Shown here piece after piece: positions 35,147 through 44,968 of a stretch of 64,000 nt of DNA. The stretch covers positions 35,095 through 99,094 of the forward strand of contig JBMFGW010000001.1 in the NCBI GenBank assembly GCA_049977145.1, given 5' to 3'. Position 1 is the stretch's first letter, and every line of letters starts with the position of its first letter. The stretch comes from JAMDCX01 sp049977145 (GTDB taxonomy: Bacteria; Planctomycetota; Phycisphaerae; WQYP01). The notes under the pieces were generated by a model, which was not told where the DNA came from, ran no database searches, and saw only the letters and a list, made by a program, of their open reading frames with translations. The translations under genes were made by a program, and so were the position numbers.

Positions 35147-36016
35147 ATGTCCGCACAACCGGCTGAAAGTAAACCCGCGATTAGCACGCCTACGCCCATG
35201 CCCTCTGGAAAAATCACAATTTCCATACTGCAAACCATGCGACAACACAATCAACCCATCGCCATGCTGACGTGCTATGATTTTCCTACCGCCAGGATAT
35301 TGGCGCGCTGCGGTGTGCCAATATTGCTGGTGGGGGATTCCGTCGCCACTACGGTACTTGGTGAAGATTCCACCATTCATGCCACCATGGATTTTATGGT
35401 GCTGTTGACCCGTGCAGTGCGGCGCGGCGCACCGGAGGTGTGTCTGATGGCCGACATGCCCTTTGCCAGCTATGCAACTGCGGATTCCGCCGTAGCTAAT
35501 GGCCGGCGCTTTATGACTGAAGGGGGTGCGGATTGTGTGAAATTGGAATGTGATCTCCGACATGAGGGTATGGTGCGGGCCATGGCGACGGCGGGAATCC
35601 CAGTCTGTGCGCATTTGGGACTTTTGCCGCAGCGGGCGGCGCAGGAAGGTGGCTATCGGTATCAGGGGCGCACGGAAGAACAGGCGGATGAGTTGGTTAG
35701 GGAGAGTTCGGCCATGGCCAATGCCGGCGCGGCAATGTTGTTGTTGGAGGCGGTCCCCGATCGCGTGAGCCGACGAATTGTGGAGGCAACGGGGTGTCTG
35801 GTACTGGGATGCGGAGCCGGGCCAAGTTGTCATGGCCATGTAGTGGTATTGCATGATATGCTGGGGTATACAGAAAAGCCGCCGCGGTTTGTGGAACGGT
35901 ATGGCGATATTCCCACGGCGATAGCCACTGCGGCCAAGGCGTATGTGCAGGCGGTGGAAAAGAGGGAATATCCACAGCTACGGCATGGGTATGGGGTGCG
36001 GGATTTGGCAACGTAG
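35147..36016 (+). CDS. panB: 3-methyl-2-oxobutanoate hydroxymethyltransferase
   Basis: 289 residues. PanB is recognised by AMLTCYDFPTARILARCGVP, ILLVGDSVATTVLG (magnesium aspartate), VCLMADMPFASY, CVKLECD, PVCAHLGLLPQ and VLGCGAGPSCHGHVVVLHDM. It adds a hydroxymethyl group from methylene-tetrahydrofolate to ketoisovalerate in pantothenate synthesis. ATG 35147 has GGGAAAG upstream; TATAAT preceded by TGG lies at about 35107-35112. The ATGG at about 35124 is in a different frame. panC and panD are not nearby. Confidence 0.95.
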   Translation: MSAQPAESKPAISTPTPMPSGKITISILQTMRQHNQPIAMLTCYDFPTARILARCGVPILLVGDSVATTVLGEDSTIHATMDFMVLLTRAVRRGAPEVCLMADMPFASYATADSAVANGRRFMTEGGADCVKLECDLRHEGMVRAMATAGIPVCAHLGLLPQRAAQEGGYRYQGRTEEQADELVRESSAMANAGAAMLLLEAVPDRVSRRIVEATGCLVLGCGAGPSCHGHVVVLHDMLGYTEKPPRFVERYGDIPTAIATAAKAYVQAVEKREYPQLRHGYGVRDLAT

Positions 36017-36177
36017 CGTGGCTTAACCGGGAGAGGTGAAAGGCGTTGGGTGCGGCGCTATTTTTGGGCAATCCCCCAGCCAGTAACTATCGTACTCCAG
36101 TACCGTGCCAAGCCATTTTAGCCGCTGCGCCTTGGCGGGTGCGTCTGCGACGGAAATATCGCCTCTTGGTAAAATAT

Positions 36178-36198
36178 AAACACACCCAAGGTGTGTTT
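36178..36198. promoter_or_regulatory. Perfect hairpin in the lpxB leader
   Basis: AAACACACC (36178-36186) and GGTGTGTTT (36190-36198) form a perfect 9-bp stem with the loop CAA, about 30 nt upstream of the lpxB ribosome site. There is no T tail, so it is more likely a leader structure or operator than a terminator. Confidence 0.5.
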
Positions 36199-36234
36199 CC
36201 TGGTACACGTGGGTGGCGTAAAAGGAGTTGTAAC

Positions 36235-37389
36235 ATAACTTCGCCGATATTTTTTATTTCCGCGGCTGAGCACAGCGGCGATGCTTTAGGGGCGGCCCTG
36301 ATTGCGGCCCTGCGCGGTGAATTTCCAAAGGCGCGTTTTACCGGTATTGGGGGAGCAAAGATGGCCAAGGCGGGCTGCCGGGTACTGGCGGATCCCACCC
36401 GGCATTCGGCCATGCTGTTAGGTGCTGTAGCCCAAACGGGATATTGGTTCGAATTGCTGGCCAGGCTGAAAAAAGAATTGGCTTTGGATAAGCCGAATGT
36501 GATCATTCCCATAGATTCGCCCACCGTGAATCTCCGCATTGCGCGTTTGGGCCAACGGTTGCGAATCCCCGTGTGTTACTATGTGGCTCCGCAACTATGG
36601 GCGTGGGCGCCGTGGCGCATTAAAACTCTGCGCGCGTCGGTCAATACCTTATGTTGTGTGCTGCCTTTCGAGCAGGCTTATTTCGGCCAACAGGGCGTGC
36701 CCACGGTGTATGTGGGCCATCCCCTATTTGACCTTCCCGCCGACCAGCCGCAGACCGATCCTGACTTACTTAGGCCGCCGCTACCCAAAGCGGCGGTGCG
36801 GATTGCATTACTGCCTGGTTCGCGGCAGGCGGAAATAACCGCAAATTTTCCACCCATGCTGGAGACTTTTCTGGCGTTGCGTGGCAAGTTTCCCGGAATC
36901 GCGGCGGTGGCGGCAGCCGCAGATGAAGACCGAGCCTGGCAGATTCGCAATTTTCTACCGCGTTATGGCGCCAAAATTGAAGTCCGTACCGGCGCGACGG
37001 ACGCTATTATCCGTTGGGCCGACCTGGTGCTGACTTGCAGTGGGACCGCCACCCTGCAAATTGCCCGGCATCATAAACCCATGCTGGTGTTGTACCGCCT
37101 GGCCTGGTGGAAATGGAATCTGGCGGGACGGTTTTTAGTGCAAAGCAAATTTCTCTGTCTGGTCAATATTTTGGCGGACCGCGAACTGGTACCGGAATTT
37201 ATGCCGTTTTATGGCGCGGTGGAGCCCTTGGTGGCCACCGCAACCGATTTGCTGGCGCATCCGGAAAAGCGGCAAGCCGTAGCGCGGCAATTGGCCGAAC
37301 TTACCGCCCCAATGGCCGCCTGGTCGGATGAAATGCCGGCCGCGCAACGCGTGGCCCTGGAAGTTGCACGCCTCATGGCGCTGCACTAA
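36235..37389 (+). CDS. lpxB: Lipid-A-disaccharide synthase, probable AUA start
   Basis: 384 residues if it starts at ATA 36235, matching the usual 380-390. Starts ITSPIFFISAAEHSGDALGAA and continues with FTGIGGAKMAKAGC, IIPIDSPTVNLRIAR, CYYVAPQLWAWAPWRIKTL, VYVGHPLFDLPAD and LLPGSRQAEI, all LpxB landmarks. It joins UDP-diacylglucosamine and lipid X in lipid A synthesis at the inner membrane. AAAAGGAG lies 7 nt before the ATA; no ATG is near in this frame, and the closest GTG (36193) and TTG (36166) have no ribosome site and fall in or before a hairpin. Identity is certain; the start is inferred. Confidence 0.9.
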   Translation: MTSPIFFISAAEHSGDALGAALIAALRGEFPKARFTGIGGAKMAKAGCRVLADPTRHSAMLLGAVAQTGYWFELLARLKKELALDKPNVIIPIDSPTVNLRIARLGQRLRIPVCYYVAPQLWAWAPWRIKTLRASVNTLCCVLPFEQAYFGQQGVPTVYVGHPLFDLPADQPQTDPDLLRPPLPKAAVRIALLPGSRQAEITANFPPMLETFLALRGKFPGIAAVAAAADEDRAWQIRNFLPRYGAKIEVRTGATDAIIRWADLVLTCSGTATLQIARHHKPMLVLYRLAWWKWNLAGRFLVQSKFLCLVNILADRELVPEFMPFYGAVEPLVATATDLLAHPEKRQAVARQLAELTAPMAAWSDEMPAAQRVALEVARLMALH

Positions 37390-37853
37390 CCGCCCGAGTG
37401 CGAAAATAGACGCCAAAACGATGTCTGTCCTATGAACCCTGTCTTCCATTGGTAAAAGGAAAAACGATGGCGATACAATGTATCGGTAAAGCATTCTATC
37501 CTCTGCGGAAGGGGTGGGAATCCTGCATTTTGGCCTTGGAGCTATAGCGGAGTTTCGCCAAGTTGGAACCCAGCGCGGCTGCCGCCGCAACCAAAATGTC
37601 ACGCGGAGTCGCCCAGAACGCGGAGATACCAAAACGCGACCACGGAGCACAGATTTTTGGAAAACTGTGCCGAAAAACGCTACTAAAAAATCTTTGCACG
37701 CTGCGAAGAAATCGACGGGTTGTGGCACAGGATGATTTACATTGCCAGGATTGAGCCAATACCACGACATCAACTATTTATATCGCTGACACAATTTCTG
37801 ATTCATTTTGCGCGTATCTCCAGTTTCTCAATGCAAGGGGCAGATTGGACCAG
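37390..37853. other. Intergenic stretch with a possible micro-ORF and word-like repeat
   Basis: Between lpxB and the convergent ATPase gene I see no clear gene. A 26-codon frame at 37467-37547 (plus) starts MAIQCIGKAFYPLRKGWESC behind a fair AAAAGGA site and could be a peptide or chance. At about 37600-37650 there is purine-rich CGCGGAG-type text related to the intergenic repeats at 53340. Nothing else stands out. Confidence 0.3.
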
Positions 37854-40400
37854 CTATCGGTGGTCAGGCTTAGCGTCGGATTTGACGGGATCCAGAATTC
37901 GATAGGCCAGGAGCTTCACGCGGTCACTGGCCAAGGCCCAAATTGCCGCGTATACCCAGACAAATCCCGCCCATTTCCAGCCCAGCGGTGGCATAAGAAA
38001 ACCGTAGACCGCGATAAGTGTAGCGGTGATTTGCGCCCCCAGTATCGCCATCCATAAAATCCGCGCCGGCGGGATGGACCAGAACGGCCCACGCGTGCGC
38101 GTCAGGTAGATCGTCATAGTTCCGGCCACGGACAACAGCAGGTACATCATCGGCTGGAGTTGTTTGTGATTGAGGTGAAACACGCGATCACCTAAAAAGA
38201 ACAAGCTAAACGCGGCAACAGGCCCCAGAACGCCCAGCACCGTAGCGATGCCCAGCACCAGTTTCATGTTCCAGGCTTCAGGCTTATTTTTGTAATGAAC
38301 ATTATCCCACGCAATCGATAAAATGGCCCCGTCGTTGAGCACGGCCAGCATGACAATCATGACCGCTGTCACTGGAAAAAAATTAAAAAACAGGATGGCC
38401 GCTGTGACAAACAGCAGCACACGCAGGGTCTCAGCGATACGGTAAATTGCATAGCTGTTCATCCGTTGAACAATTCTTCGGCTCTCCTTAATGGCATCAA
38501 TAATTACTGACAGGCCCGGCGTCAGCAGCACGATGGAGGCCGCAGCGCGTGCCGCGTCAGTGGCACCGGAAACGGCAATGCCGCAATCCGCTTTCTTCAG
38601 CGCGGGGGCGTCGTTGACACCGTCCCCGGTCATACCGACGATGTGCCCGTGCTTTTGCAGCACATCGACAATATGAAACTTATGTTCGGGAAACACCTGA
38701 GCGAATCCGTCGGCCTGCGCTATGGAATCAGCGACTTGGGCATTTTCTTCTTTTTTTGAATCACCCAGGCCGGCGGCATCGAGGATATTGGTGCCCATTG
38801 CTAATTTCCTGGCGGTTTCCTTCGCAATAGCCAAAGCATCTCCAGTAACCATTTTGACCTTTACGCCCATAGACTCGGCCGTAGCGATCGTGGCCTTGGC
38901 GTCTTCGCGTGGCGGATCAAACAAAGGCAACACACCGACGAATTGCCATGCGCCGTCGCCTTCAGCCCGTGCTACGCCCAGGGAACGAAAGCCACGTGCC
39001 GCGAATTCATTAACTGCCTTTTCCACGGCGGTTTTCACCTGCCCGACGTTGGCCACCAATGCCAAAATTACCTGCGGGGCACCCTTGGTTACTTTGAAGG
39101 TCTTTCCATCCTTATCCTTGACGGTGGCCTCGGTGCGTTTGTGTACCGGGTCGAATGGCTGGAAATGCGTTACTTGATAATCTTTCAGGGAGTCTTTATT
39201 TTTCAGGCCACCAATGACAGCCAGATCAATGGTATCGTTGTTATCCGCGCGCGACGCCAATGCCCCATCAAGCACAACTTGCTGCGCAGCGATATTATCC
39301 ACGCAAAAAGGATCGCCCAATGTAAGCTTGTTTTGCGTCAGCGTGCCGGTTTTGTCCGAGCACAGCGTGTCGACTCCGGCCAATTCCTCAATGGCCACCA
39401 ACTTGCTTACAATCGCCTGTTTCTTCGCCAGCAGGCGGGCACCGATGGCCATGGTTACCGAAAGTACCGTTGGTAACGCCACGGGAATTGCGGCGACGGT
39501 CAGCACCAGGGCGAACTGTAACGTGGTGAGAATCGGATTGCCGCGGACCACCGAGACGATCACAATCGCCGTTACCATAACCACCGCAAGGATAATCAGA
39601 TAGTTGCCGATCTTCAGAACCGCTTTTTGGAAATGGCTGACGGTCTTGGCTCCCTGCACCAGTTCTGCCGTTCTGCCAAAGTACGTTTTAGTCCCCGTGG
39701 CATAGACCAGCGCATCAATTTCCCCCTGCCGAATGATCGATCCGGAAAACACCGCTTCTCCGGATTTCCGTGTGGCGGGCAGCGATTCTCCTGTCAGCGC
39801 GGATTGGTCGACTGAAATCTCGTCTCCTTCAAGCAGTCGCGCATCCGCCGGCACAATATCCCCAAGGCGCAATCGGATATGGTCGCCGGGCACCAATTCC
39901 CTTGCCGCTGGAGTGCCCCATTTTCCATCACGCTTGACTCGCGCCTTGATCGCCAAGGTAGCTTTTAAAGCGTCGATGGCATTACCCGCGGTATGCTCTT
40001 CCCAGAAGCCAACCACCGCGTTGGCCAGTAGTAAAAAGAGGATAATGAAAAAATCTGGCCAGTGCTGCACCACGCCCGATAGGATCACCGCCACTTCGAT
40101 CATCCAGGGTATAGGCCCCCACAAATAAGAAAGGAATTTCAGAATTGGATTGGTTTTCTTTTCTTCAATTTCATTGGGCCCATATTGGGTCAACCGCTTT
40201 TTTGCCTCGGCTTCACTTAGACCATCCGACGAAAACCCTAATTGTTTTTCCACTTCCGGCAACGGCAGCGTTTGTAAATCGGTCTTGGGTTCGGGTTTGG
40301 ACCCGGACTTCGATCCCGGCTGGTTTACCGGAGGCTTTGTGGTGTCACCAGAATGGCCAGACTTGACATCAAGAGCGTGGGGATCTTTATTTGGATTCAT
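37854..40400 (-). CDS. Plasma-membrane type proton-pumping P-type ATPase (PMA1-like)
   Basis: 848 residues. After a charged, proline- and lysine-rich N-tail of about 45 residues come the actuator segment (DQSALTGESLPATRKSGE), the phosphorylation site CSDKTGTLTQNKLTLGDPF, the hinge MTGDGVNDAPALKKADCGIA and ten predicted membrane segments. The sequence pattern fits the type IIIA H+-ATPases of plants, fungi and some prokaryotes, rather than Ca2+ or heavy-metal pumps. It exports protons using ATP. AAGGAG precedes the ATG; the HAD gene ends 22 nt upstream on the same strand, placing it last in the glucan-to-acetate gene run. Confidence 0.9.
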   Translation of the reverse strand: MNPNKDPHALDVKSGHSGDTTKPPVNQPGSKSGSKPEPKTDLQTLPLPEVEKQLGFSSDGLSEAEAKKRLTQYGPNEIEEKKTNPILKFLSYLWGPIPWMIEVAVILSGVVQHWPDFFIILFLLLANAVVGFWEEHTAGNAIDALKATLAIKARVKRDGKWGTPAARELVPGDHIRLRLGDIVPADARLLEGDEISVDQSALTGESLPATRKSGEAVFSGSIIRQGEIDALVYATGTKTYFGRTAELVQGAKTVSHFQKAVLKIGNYLIILAVVMVTAIVIVSVVRGNPILTTLQFALVLTVAAIPVALPTVLSVTMAIGARLLAKKQAIVSKLVAIEELAGVDTLCSDKTGTLTQNKLTLGDPFCVDNIAAQQVVLDGALASRADNNDTIDLAVIGGLKNKDSLKDYQVTHFQPFDPVHKRTEATVKDKDGKTFKVTKGAPQVILALVANVGQVKTAVEKAVNEFAARGFRSLGVARAEGDGAWQFVGVLPLFDPPREDAKATIATAESMGVKVKMVTGDALAIAKETARKLAMGTNILDAAGLGDSKKEENAQVADSIAQADGFAQVFPEHKFHIVDVLQKHGHIVGMTGDGVNDAPALKKADCGIAVSGATDAARAAASIVLLTPGLSVIIDAIKESRRIVQRMNSYAIYRIAETLRVLLFVTAAILFFNFFPVTAVMIVMLAVLNDGAILSIAWDNVHYKNKPEAWNMKLVLGIATVLGVLGPVAAFSLFFLGDRVFHLNHKQLQPMMYLLLSVAGTMTIYLTRTRGPFWSIPPARILWMAILGAQITATLIAVYGFLMPPLGWKWAGFVWVYAAIWALASDRVKLLAYRILDPVKSDAKPDHR

Positions 40401-40422
40401 GGCTGAAACTCCTTATACTTTT

Positions 40423-41163
40423 CTATTGTCTCAATGGATATTTTTGGATATTCTCGCCGCTATTACTTGTGCTTGAATTTTCCTGGGGTGCTTTTCGGCC
40501 GGCCGCAAGAAGCGAAGGCAAATCGTATTGCAGCAGGTCTCCGATGTGGGCAATGCTTATGTCCGCTGGCGGACACTCCGCCAATATATGAGGGTCGCGC
40601 GCATAATGCCCCTGACGCGGAAAAACGGTGGTTACGCCATCGCGCCAAATTTTCTTTACCGCTGTGAGTATACGCAACTTGTCATCCACCAGCACATAAT
40701 GTTGGGCGGGAAATAGCTTTCTTACCTCACCGAGTGCTTGCTCTTTATGAATGTAGATGAGTACGCGCCCCGCAACAGCCTTCCACAGGCCGGATTGCTG
40801 AATCTTGTGGAGCTGGAGCACTGCGTCTCCATCAGAAATTATAACCGAAGGCCCCCACTTGCCGAGGTGCGCGATTACTTCCATGGCGTTGGGATATAGC
40901 CGACTGGAAAATGGATAGTCGAGTATGAAGTCACCGCTCGCCAGGCAACGCTGATCCAGCGGGTTATGGCGATGGTAATGCTGCAGCGCACCAAGATAAT
41001 CGGCATAGCCCAGTTCAAGTCGAATCATCTCGAATGTCTTCCAGTATTGATCCGCCGCATCTATCCCCAACGTGTCGACAAGATGACGGTTTAAGTCCGC
41101 AATAAACCGATCACCGTCCTGCAGGGTATCGTCGACATCAATGAGAAATACAACTGGATACAT
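40423..41163 (-). CDS. HAD-superfamily hydrolase
   Basis: 246 residues. HAD motif I is FLIDVDDTLQDGDRF (nucleophile D9 and D11), motif II is VIISDGD, the lysine of motif III is in YIHKEQAL, and motif IV is YVLVDDKLRILTAVK. The substrate is unknown; the cap (residues 20-95) looks helical, as in subfamily I phosphatases. The C-terminal 30 residues are low-complexity. Position between phosphoketolase (107 nt upstream) and the proton ATPase suggests a sugar-phosphate or regulatory phosphatase in that operon, which is inference. Confidence 0.85.
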   Translation of the reverse strand: MYPVVFLIDVDDTLQDGDRFIADLNRHLVDTLGIDAADQYWKTFEMIRLELGYADYLGALQHYHRHNPLDQRCLASGDFILDYPFSSRLYPNAMEVIAHLGKWGPSVIISDGDAVLQLHKIQQSGLWKAVAGRVLIYIHKEQALGEVRKLFPAQHYVLVDDKLRILTAVKKIWRDGVTTVFPRQGHYARDPHILAECPPADISIAHIGDLLQYDLPSLLAAGRKAPQENSSTSNSGENIQKYPLRQ

Positions 41164-41270
41164 TATCGCTTTCCGATATGAAACAATATCTTGACGGTAG
41201 CTTTACGCAACGTAAGCTTGCCGCCGTGCCGCAAATCTACACACGATTTACCGCGTAAGCATGTTGGTAT

Positions 41271-43643
41271 TTATTTGGCACCCCACTTCCAGTTGCGAAT
41301 TTCCGGCAGGTCCTGACCATGCTGGTCGATATACCGCTTATGCGCAATGAGTTTGTCGCGGACCATCTGTTTGATATAAGCCGCCTTGGCCCCCAACTTG
41401 GGCAGGCGATCCACCACATCCTGCACTAGATGAAAACGATCCATATCATTAAGTACCGTCATATCAAATGGAGTGGTGATGGTCCCCTTTTCCTTATACC
41501 CGCGGACGTGCAAATTGTGGTGATTATTGCGGCGATAAGTCAAACGGTGAATCAGCCAGGGGTAGCCGTGGAAGGCGAAAATAACGGGCTTATCCGTGGT
41601 AAATAGCGAATCAAAATCCGCATCACTGAGCCCATGGGGGTGTTCACTGCTGGGCTGAAGTTTCATTAAGTCCACAACGTTAATGACGCGAATTTTCACA
41701 TCGGGTAATTCGTGCCGGAGAATGGAAACGGCGGCCAATATCTCCAACGTCGGAACGTCACCGGCGCAGGCCATGACCACATCAGGATCGGCTCCATTAT
41801 CATTACTGGCCCATTTCCAGATACCGATACCTTCCTGGCAATGTATCGCCGCCGCTTCGATAGGTAGCCACTGCGGGGCCGGATGTTTTCCCGCGACAAT
41901 CACATTAACGTATTGTCTGCTGCGCAGGCAATGATCCATAACGGACAGCAGACAATTGGCATCGGGCGGCAGATACACCCGCACCACATCAGCTTTTTTG
42001 TTAACCACCACATCCAGAAAGCCCGGATCCTGATGCGTAAAGCCGTTATGATCCTGCCGCCAGACATGCGATGAAAGCAGATAATTCAGCGAGGAAATAT
42101 CCACCCGCCACGGCAGGTTATCCGTAACTTCCAGCCACTTGGCATGTTGATTAAACATAGAATCCACAACATGAATAAATGCTTCATAGCAGTTAAACAC
42201 GCCGTGTCGCCCGGTCAGCAGATACCCCTCCAGCCAGCCTTCACACTGGTGCTCACTGAGCATGGAATCCAGCACCCCACCGGATGTCGCAAGAAATTCA
42301 TCATTGGGCACCGTGCGCGCATCCCATTGACGATTGGTGAAATCAAATATGGCCCCCAGACCGTTGGAGAGCGTTTCATCCGGGCCGAATAGACGAAAAT
42401 TCCGCGGGGCCGCATTGAGCTTGGCCACATCGCGCAAAAAAGGCCCCAGAACGCGCGTATCGCCGATGCCGCCGATGCCCGGTGCGGGAACCTGCACAGC
42501 ATAGTCACGGAACTCCGGCATCCGCAAATCCCGCAGCAAGATGCCGCCGTTGGCATGGGGATTGGCTCCCATACGCCGCTGCCCTTTGGGGGCAAGATCA
42601 GCGATTTCCGGCTTCAATCTTCCCTGGTCATCAAAAAGTTCTTCCGGATGATAGCTTTTCATCCAGGCTTCAAGCATCTTGAGGTGCCCGGGATTTTTGG
42701 CTGGATCAGACAGCGGCACCTGATGGGCACGAAACGTTCCTTCCACAGGCAAACCGTCGATTACTTTCGGCCCCGTCCACCCCTTGGGAGACCGCAGCAC
42801 AATCATGGGCCAGCGCGGGCGCATGGAGTTGCCCTGCGTGCGGGCCTCATGTTGAATGTGCCGGATGCGCTCTATGGCCGCATCCAGTGCCGCAGCCATC
42901 GCTTCATGCATCAGAGCCGGGTCATCGCCTTCAACAAAATACGGTGACCAGCCATAGCCGCGCAGCAACTGTTCCAATTCCTCAGGTTCAATTCGTGCCA
43001 GAACCGTGGGGTTGGAAATTTTGTATCCATTGAGGTGCAGAATCGGCAAAACCGCCCCATCGGTTTTGGCATTGAGAAACTTATTGGAATGCCAGCTTGT
43101 TGCCAGCGGACCGGTTTCCGCTTCACCATCTCCAACCACGCAGGCGGCAATAAGATCAGGATTATCAAACACTGCTCCAAAAGCATGGCTGATGGAATAG
43201 CCCAGTTCGCCCCCTTCATGGATGGACCCCGGTGTTTCGGGCGCGGCGTGGCTGGGAATTCCGCCGGGGAATGAAAATTGTTTGAAGAGTTTTTTCAGCC
43301 CCGCTTCATCTTGGCTGATATTGGGATAAACTTCGCTGTAGGTCCCCTCCAGATATACGTTACCCACCACGGCCGGACCGCCATGCCCAGGCCCGGACAA
43401 GTAGATCATGTCCAGATCATATTTGTTAATCACACGGTTAAGATGCGTGTAGATGAAATTTTGGCCCGGTGTGGTACCCCAGTGGCCCAGAAGCATGGGT
43501 TTGACGTGCTCGATGGCCAGCGGCTTTTTCAGCAGCGGATTATCATAAAGATATATCTGCCCAACCGAAATGTAATTACCCGCCCGCCAATAGGCATCCA
43601 ATTTGGCGAGCATTTCCGGAGAAAGTGTCGTGGTGGTCATCAT
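41271..43643 (-). CDS. xfp: Xylulose-5-phosphate/fructose-6-phosphate phosphoketolase
   Basis: 790 residues, the normal size. Thiamine diphosphate enzyme landmarks: LLGHWGTTPGQNFIYTHLNR, YLSGPGHGGPAVVGNVYLEG, GGIPSHAAPETPGSIHEGGE, AACVVGDGEAETGPLATSWH and, later, VWRQDHNGFTHQDPGFLD. It splits ketose phosphates with inorganic phosphate to acetyl phosphate and an aldose phosphate, bypassing lower glycolysis. A GAAAGGAAA site precedes the first of two adjacent ATGs, which overlaps the acetate kinase stop by 1 nt, so the two are translationally coupled. Substrate preference cannot be read here. Confidence 0.96.
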   Translation of the reverse strand: MMTTTTLSPEMLAKLDAYWRAGNYISVGQIYLYDNPLLKKPLAIEHVKPMLLGHWGTTPGQNFIYTHLNRVINKYDLDMIYLSGPGHGGPAVVGNVYLEGTYSEVYPNISQDEAGLKKLFKQFSFPGGIPSHAAPETPGSIHEGGELGYSISHAFGAVFDNPDLIAACVVGDGEAETGPLATSWHSNKFLNAKTDGAVLPILHLNGYKISNPTVLARIEPEELEQLLRGYGWSPYFVEGDDPALMHEAMAAALDAAIERIRHIQHEARTQGNSMRPRWPMIVLRSPKGWTGPKVIDGLPVEGTFRAHQVPLSDPAKNPGHLKMLEAWMKSYHPEELFDDQGRLKPEIADLAPKGQRRMGANPHANGGILLRDLRMPEFRDYAVQVPAPGIGGIGDTRVLGPFLRDVAKLNAAPRNFRLFGPDETLSNGLGAIFDFTNRQWDARTVPNDEFLATSGGVLDSMLSEHQCEGWLEGYLLTGRHGVFNCYEAFIHVVDSMFNQHAKWLEVTDNLPWRVDISSLNYLLSSHVWRQDHNGFTHQDPGFLDVVVNKKADVVRVYLPPDANCLLSVMDHCLRSRQYVNVIVAGKHPAPQWLPIEAAAIHCQEGIGIWKWASNDNGADPDVVMACAGDVPTLEILAAVSILRHELPDVKIRVINVVDLMKLQPSSEHPHGLSDADFDSLFTTDKPVIFAFHGYPWLIHRLTYRRNNHHNLHVRGYKEKGTITTPFDMTVLNDMDRFHLVQDVVDRLPKLGAKAAYIKQMVRDKLIAHKRYIDQHGQDLPEIRNWKWGAK

Positions 43644-44914
43644 TATTTTCCTTTCATCTGAACTTTAAGTAAACGAACAACAGAACGTGCGATCATCAGG
43701 TCTTCATCAGTATGGATAACGCGAACAGATACTGCCGCATCAGGCGCGGAAATCAACGGGGCATTCTTCATGTTGCGCGAGCCATTAAGGCGAATGCCGA
43801 GAAAGGCCAGGTCCTGACAAATGCGCTGACGAATCACGGGGGAGTTTTCACCGATTCCGCCGGCGAATACCAGTGTGTCTACACCGCCCAGGGCGGCGGC
43901 AAAAGCGCCAATCCATTTTTTGGCTTGATAACAGAACATGTCCAGCGCCAAGGCGGCGCGTCGATCCGTTGCTTCTTTGGCCAGCAGATCGCGCACATCC
44001 GGACTGGTCCCTGACACCCCAAGCAAGCCGGAATCATGATTGATCATGTGCTCAAATTGAACCGTGGTGAGGTTTTCAATCCGCGCCAGGTAGGAGACGA
44101 TTCCCGGATCTAAATCTCCCGAGCGGGTGCTCATCATCAATCCGGCAGCCGGCGTAAAGCCCATGCTGGTATCAATGCTTTGGCCATCCCGAATGGCGGC
44201 CAGGCTGGCTCCATTGCCAAGGTGTGCGAGAATGACCCGGCCTTTTTTGGCCGCCGGATCACCAAGTCGCACCAGTTCTTCCATCAGGAAGGCATAAGAC
44301 AGGCCATGAAAGCCATAGCGTCGTATCCCTTTGGCCGCGTAGCGTCTGGGAATTGGCAGCAATTTTGCGATTGGCGGCATGGTGTGATGGAAGGCGGTGT
44401 CAAAGCAGGCGACCTGCGGAAGTTTTGGGTACTGTTGGCGAAAGGCCTGGATCAATTCGATTTCACGCGGCAAATGATCCGGATCATAAGGGGCCAGACG
44501 ATGCAATTCGGCGAGTAACGCGGTAGATACCCGCTGCGGTTTGGAATGTTTCATGCCGTGAACCACGCGGTGTCCGACAGCCTTGATGGAGGAAAACACC
44601 GGTTGTACCGCCAAGTAATGCAAAAGATGGTTGGCCGCCGAACCATGAGTATCAGCCTGGATGCGATGACTGCATTGCGACTTGCCGTACGGATCATGCA
44701 CGGCAAAAATAGTGCCACTAAGACCAATGCGATCAATTTTCCCATCCATCGTCCGTCGAAGTGACGAGCCTGTTTCGTACAGGGCAAATTTGATGCTTGA
44801 TGAGCCGGCGTTAATGGTGAGAATCGTGGACAACTGGGGTATTACCCGGCGGGATAGGTCCCGTGTGGTAATTGAGTCCGCTGTCGATTTGACTGTTGTT
44901 GGATGTTGTGACAT
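43643..44914 (-). CDS. ackA: Acetate kinase
   Basis: 423 residues, somewhat long because of a 28-residue N-terminal extension before ILTINAGSSSIKFALYE. Other signatures are HRVVHGMKH, CFDTAFHHTMP, RYGFHGLSYAFL, LAHLGNGASLAAI and DTLVFAGGIGENSPVIR. It converts acetyl phosphate and ADP to acetate and ATP. With phosphoketolase directly after it, the pair harvests ATP without phosphotransacetylase. The ATG has no strong ribosome site; a TTG just before ILTINAG would give a normal-length enzyme. Confidence 0.96.
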   Translation of the reverse strand: MSQHPTTVKSTADSITTRDLSRRVIPQLSTILTINAGSSSIKFALYETGSSLRRTMDGKIDRIGLSGTIFAVHDPYGKSQCSHRIQADTHGSAANHLLHYLAVQPVFSSIKAVGHRVVHGMKHSKPQRVSTALLAELHRLAPYDPDHLPREIELIQAFRQQYPKLPQVACFDTAFHHTMPPIAKLLPIPRRYAAKGIRRYGFHGLSYAFLMEELVRLGDPAAKKGRVILAHLGNGASLAAIRDGQSIDTSMGFTPAAGLMMSTRSGDLDPGIVSYLARIENLTTVQFEHMINHDSGLLGVSGTSPDVRDLLAKEATDRRAALALDMFCYQAKKWIGAFAAALGGVDTLVFAGGIGENSPVIRQRICQDLAFLGIRLNGSRNMKNAPLISAPDAAVSVRVIHTDEDLMIARSVVRLLKVQMKGK

Positions 44915-44968
44915 ACAGGTAATTCACTTTTAACTCTGCGGCTCGTCTTGCAAGGTGGATAACAACCT

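Noticed and set aside
37135..37773. A 212-codon minus-strand frame over the lpxB end and intergenic DNA
   Set aside because: Half of it is antisense to conserved lpxB sequence and the rest is low-quality; no motif and no ribosome site.
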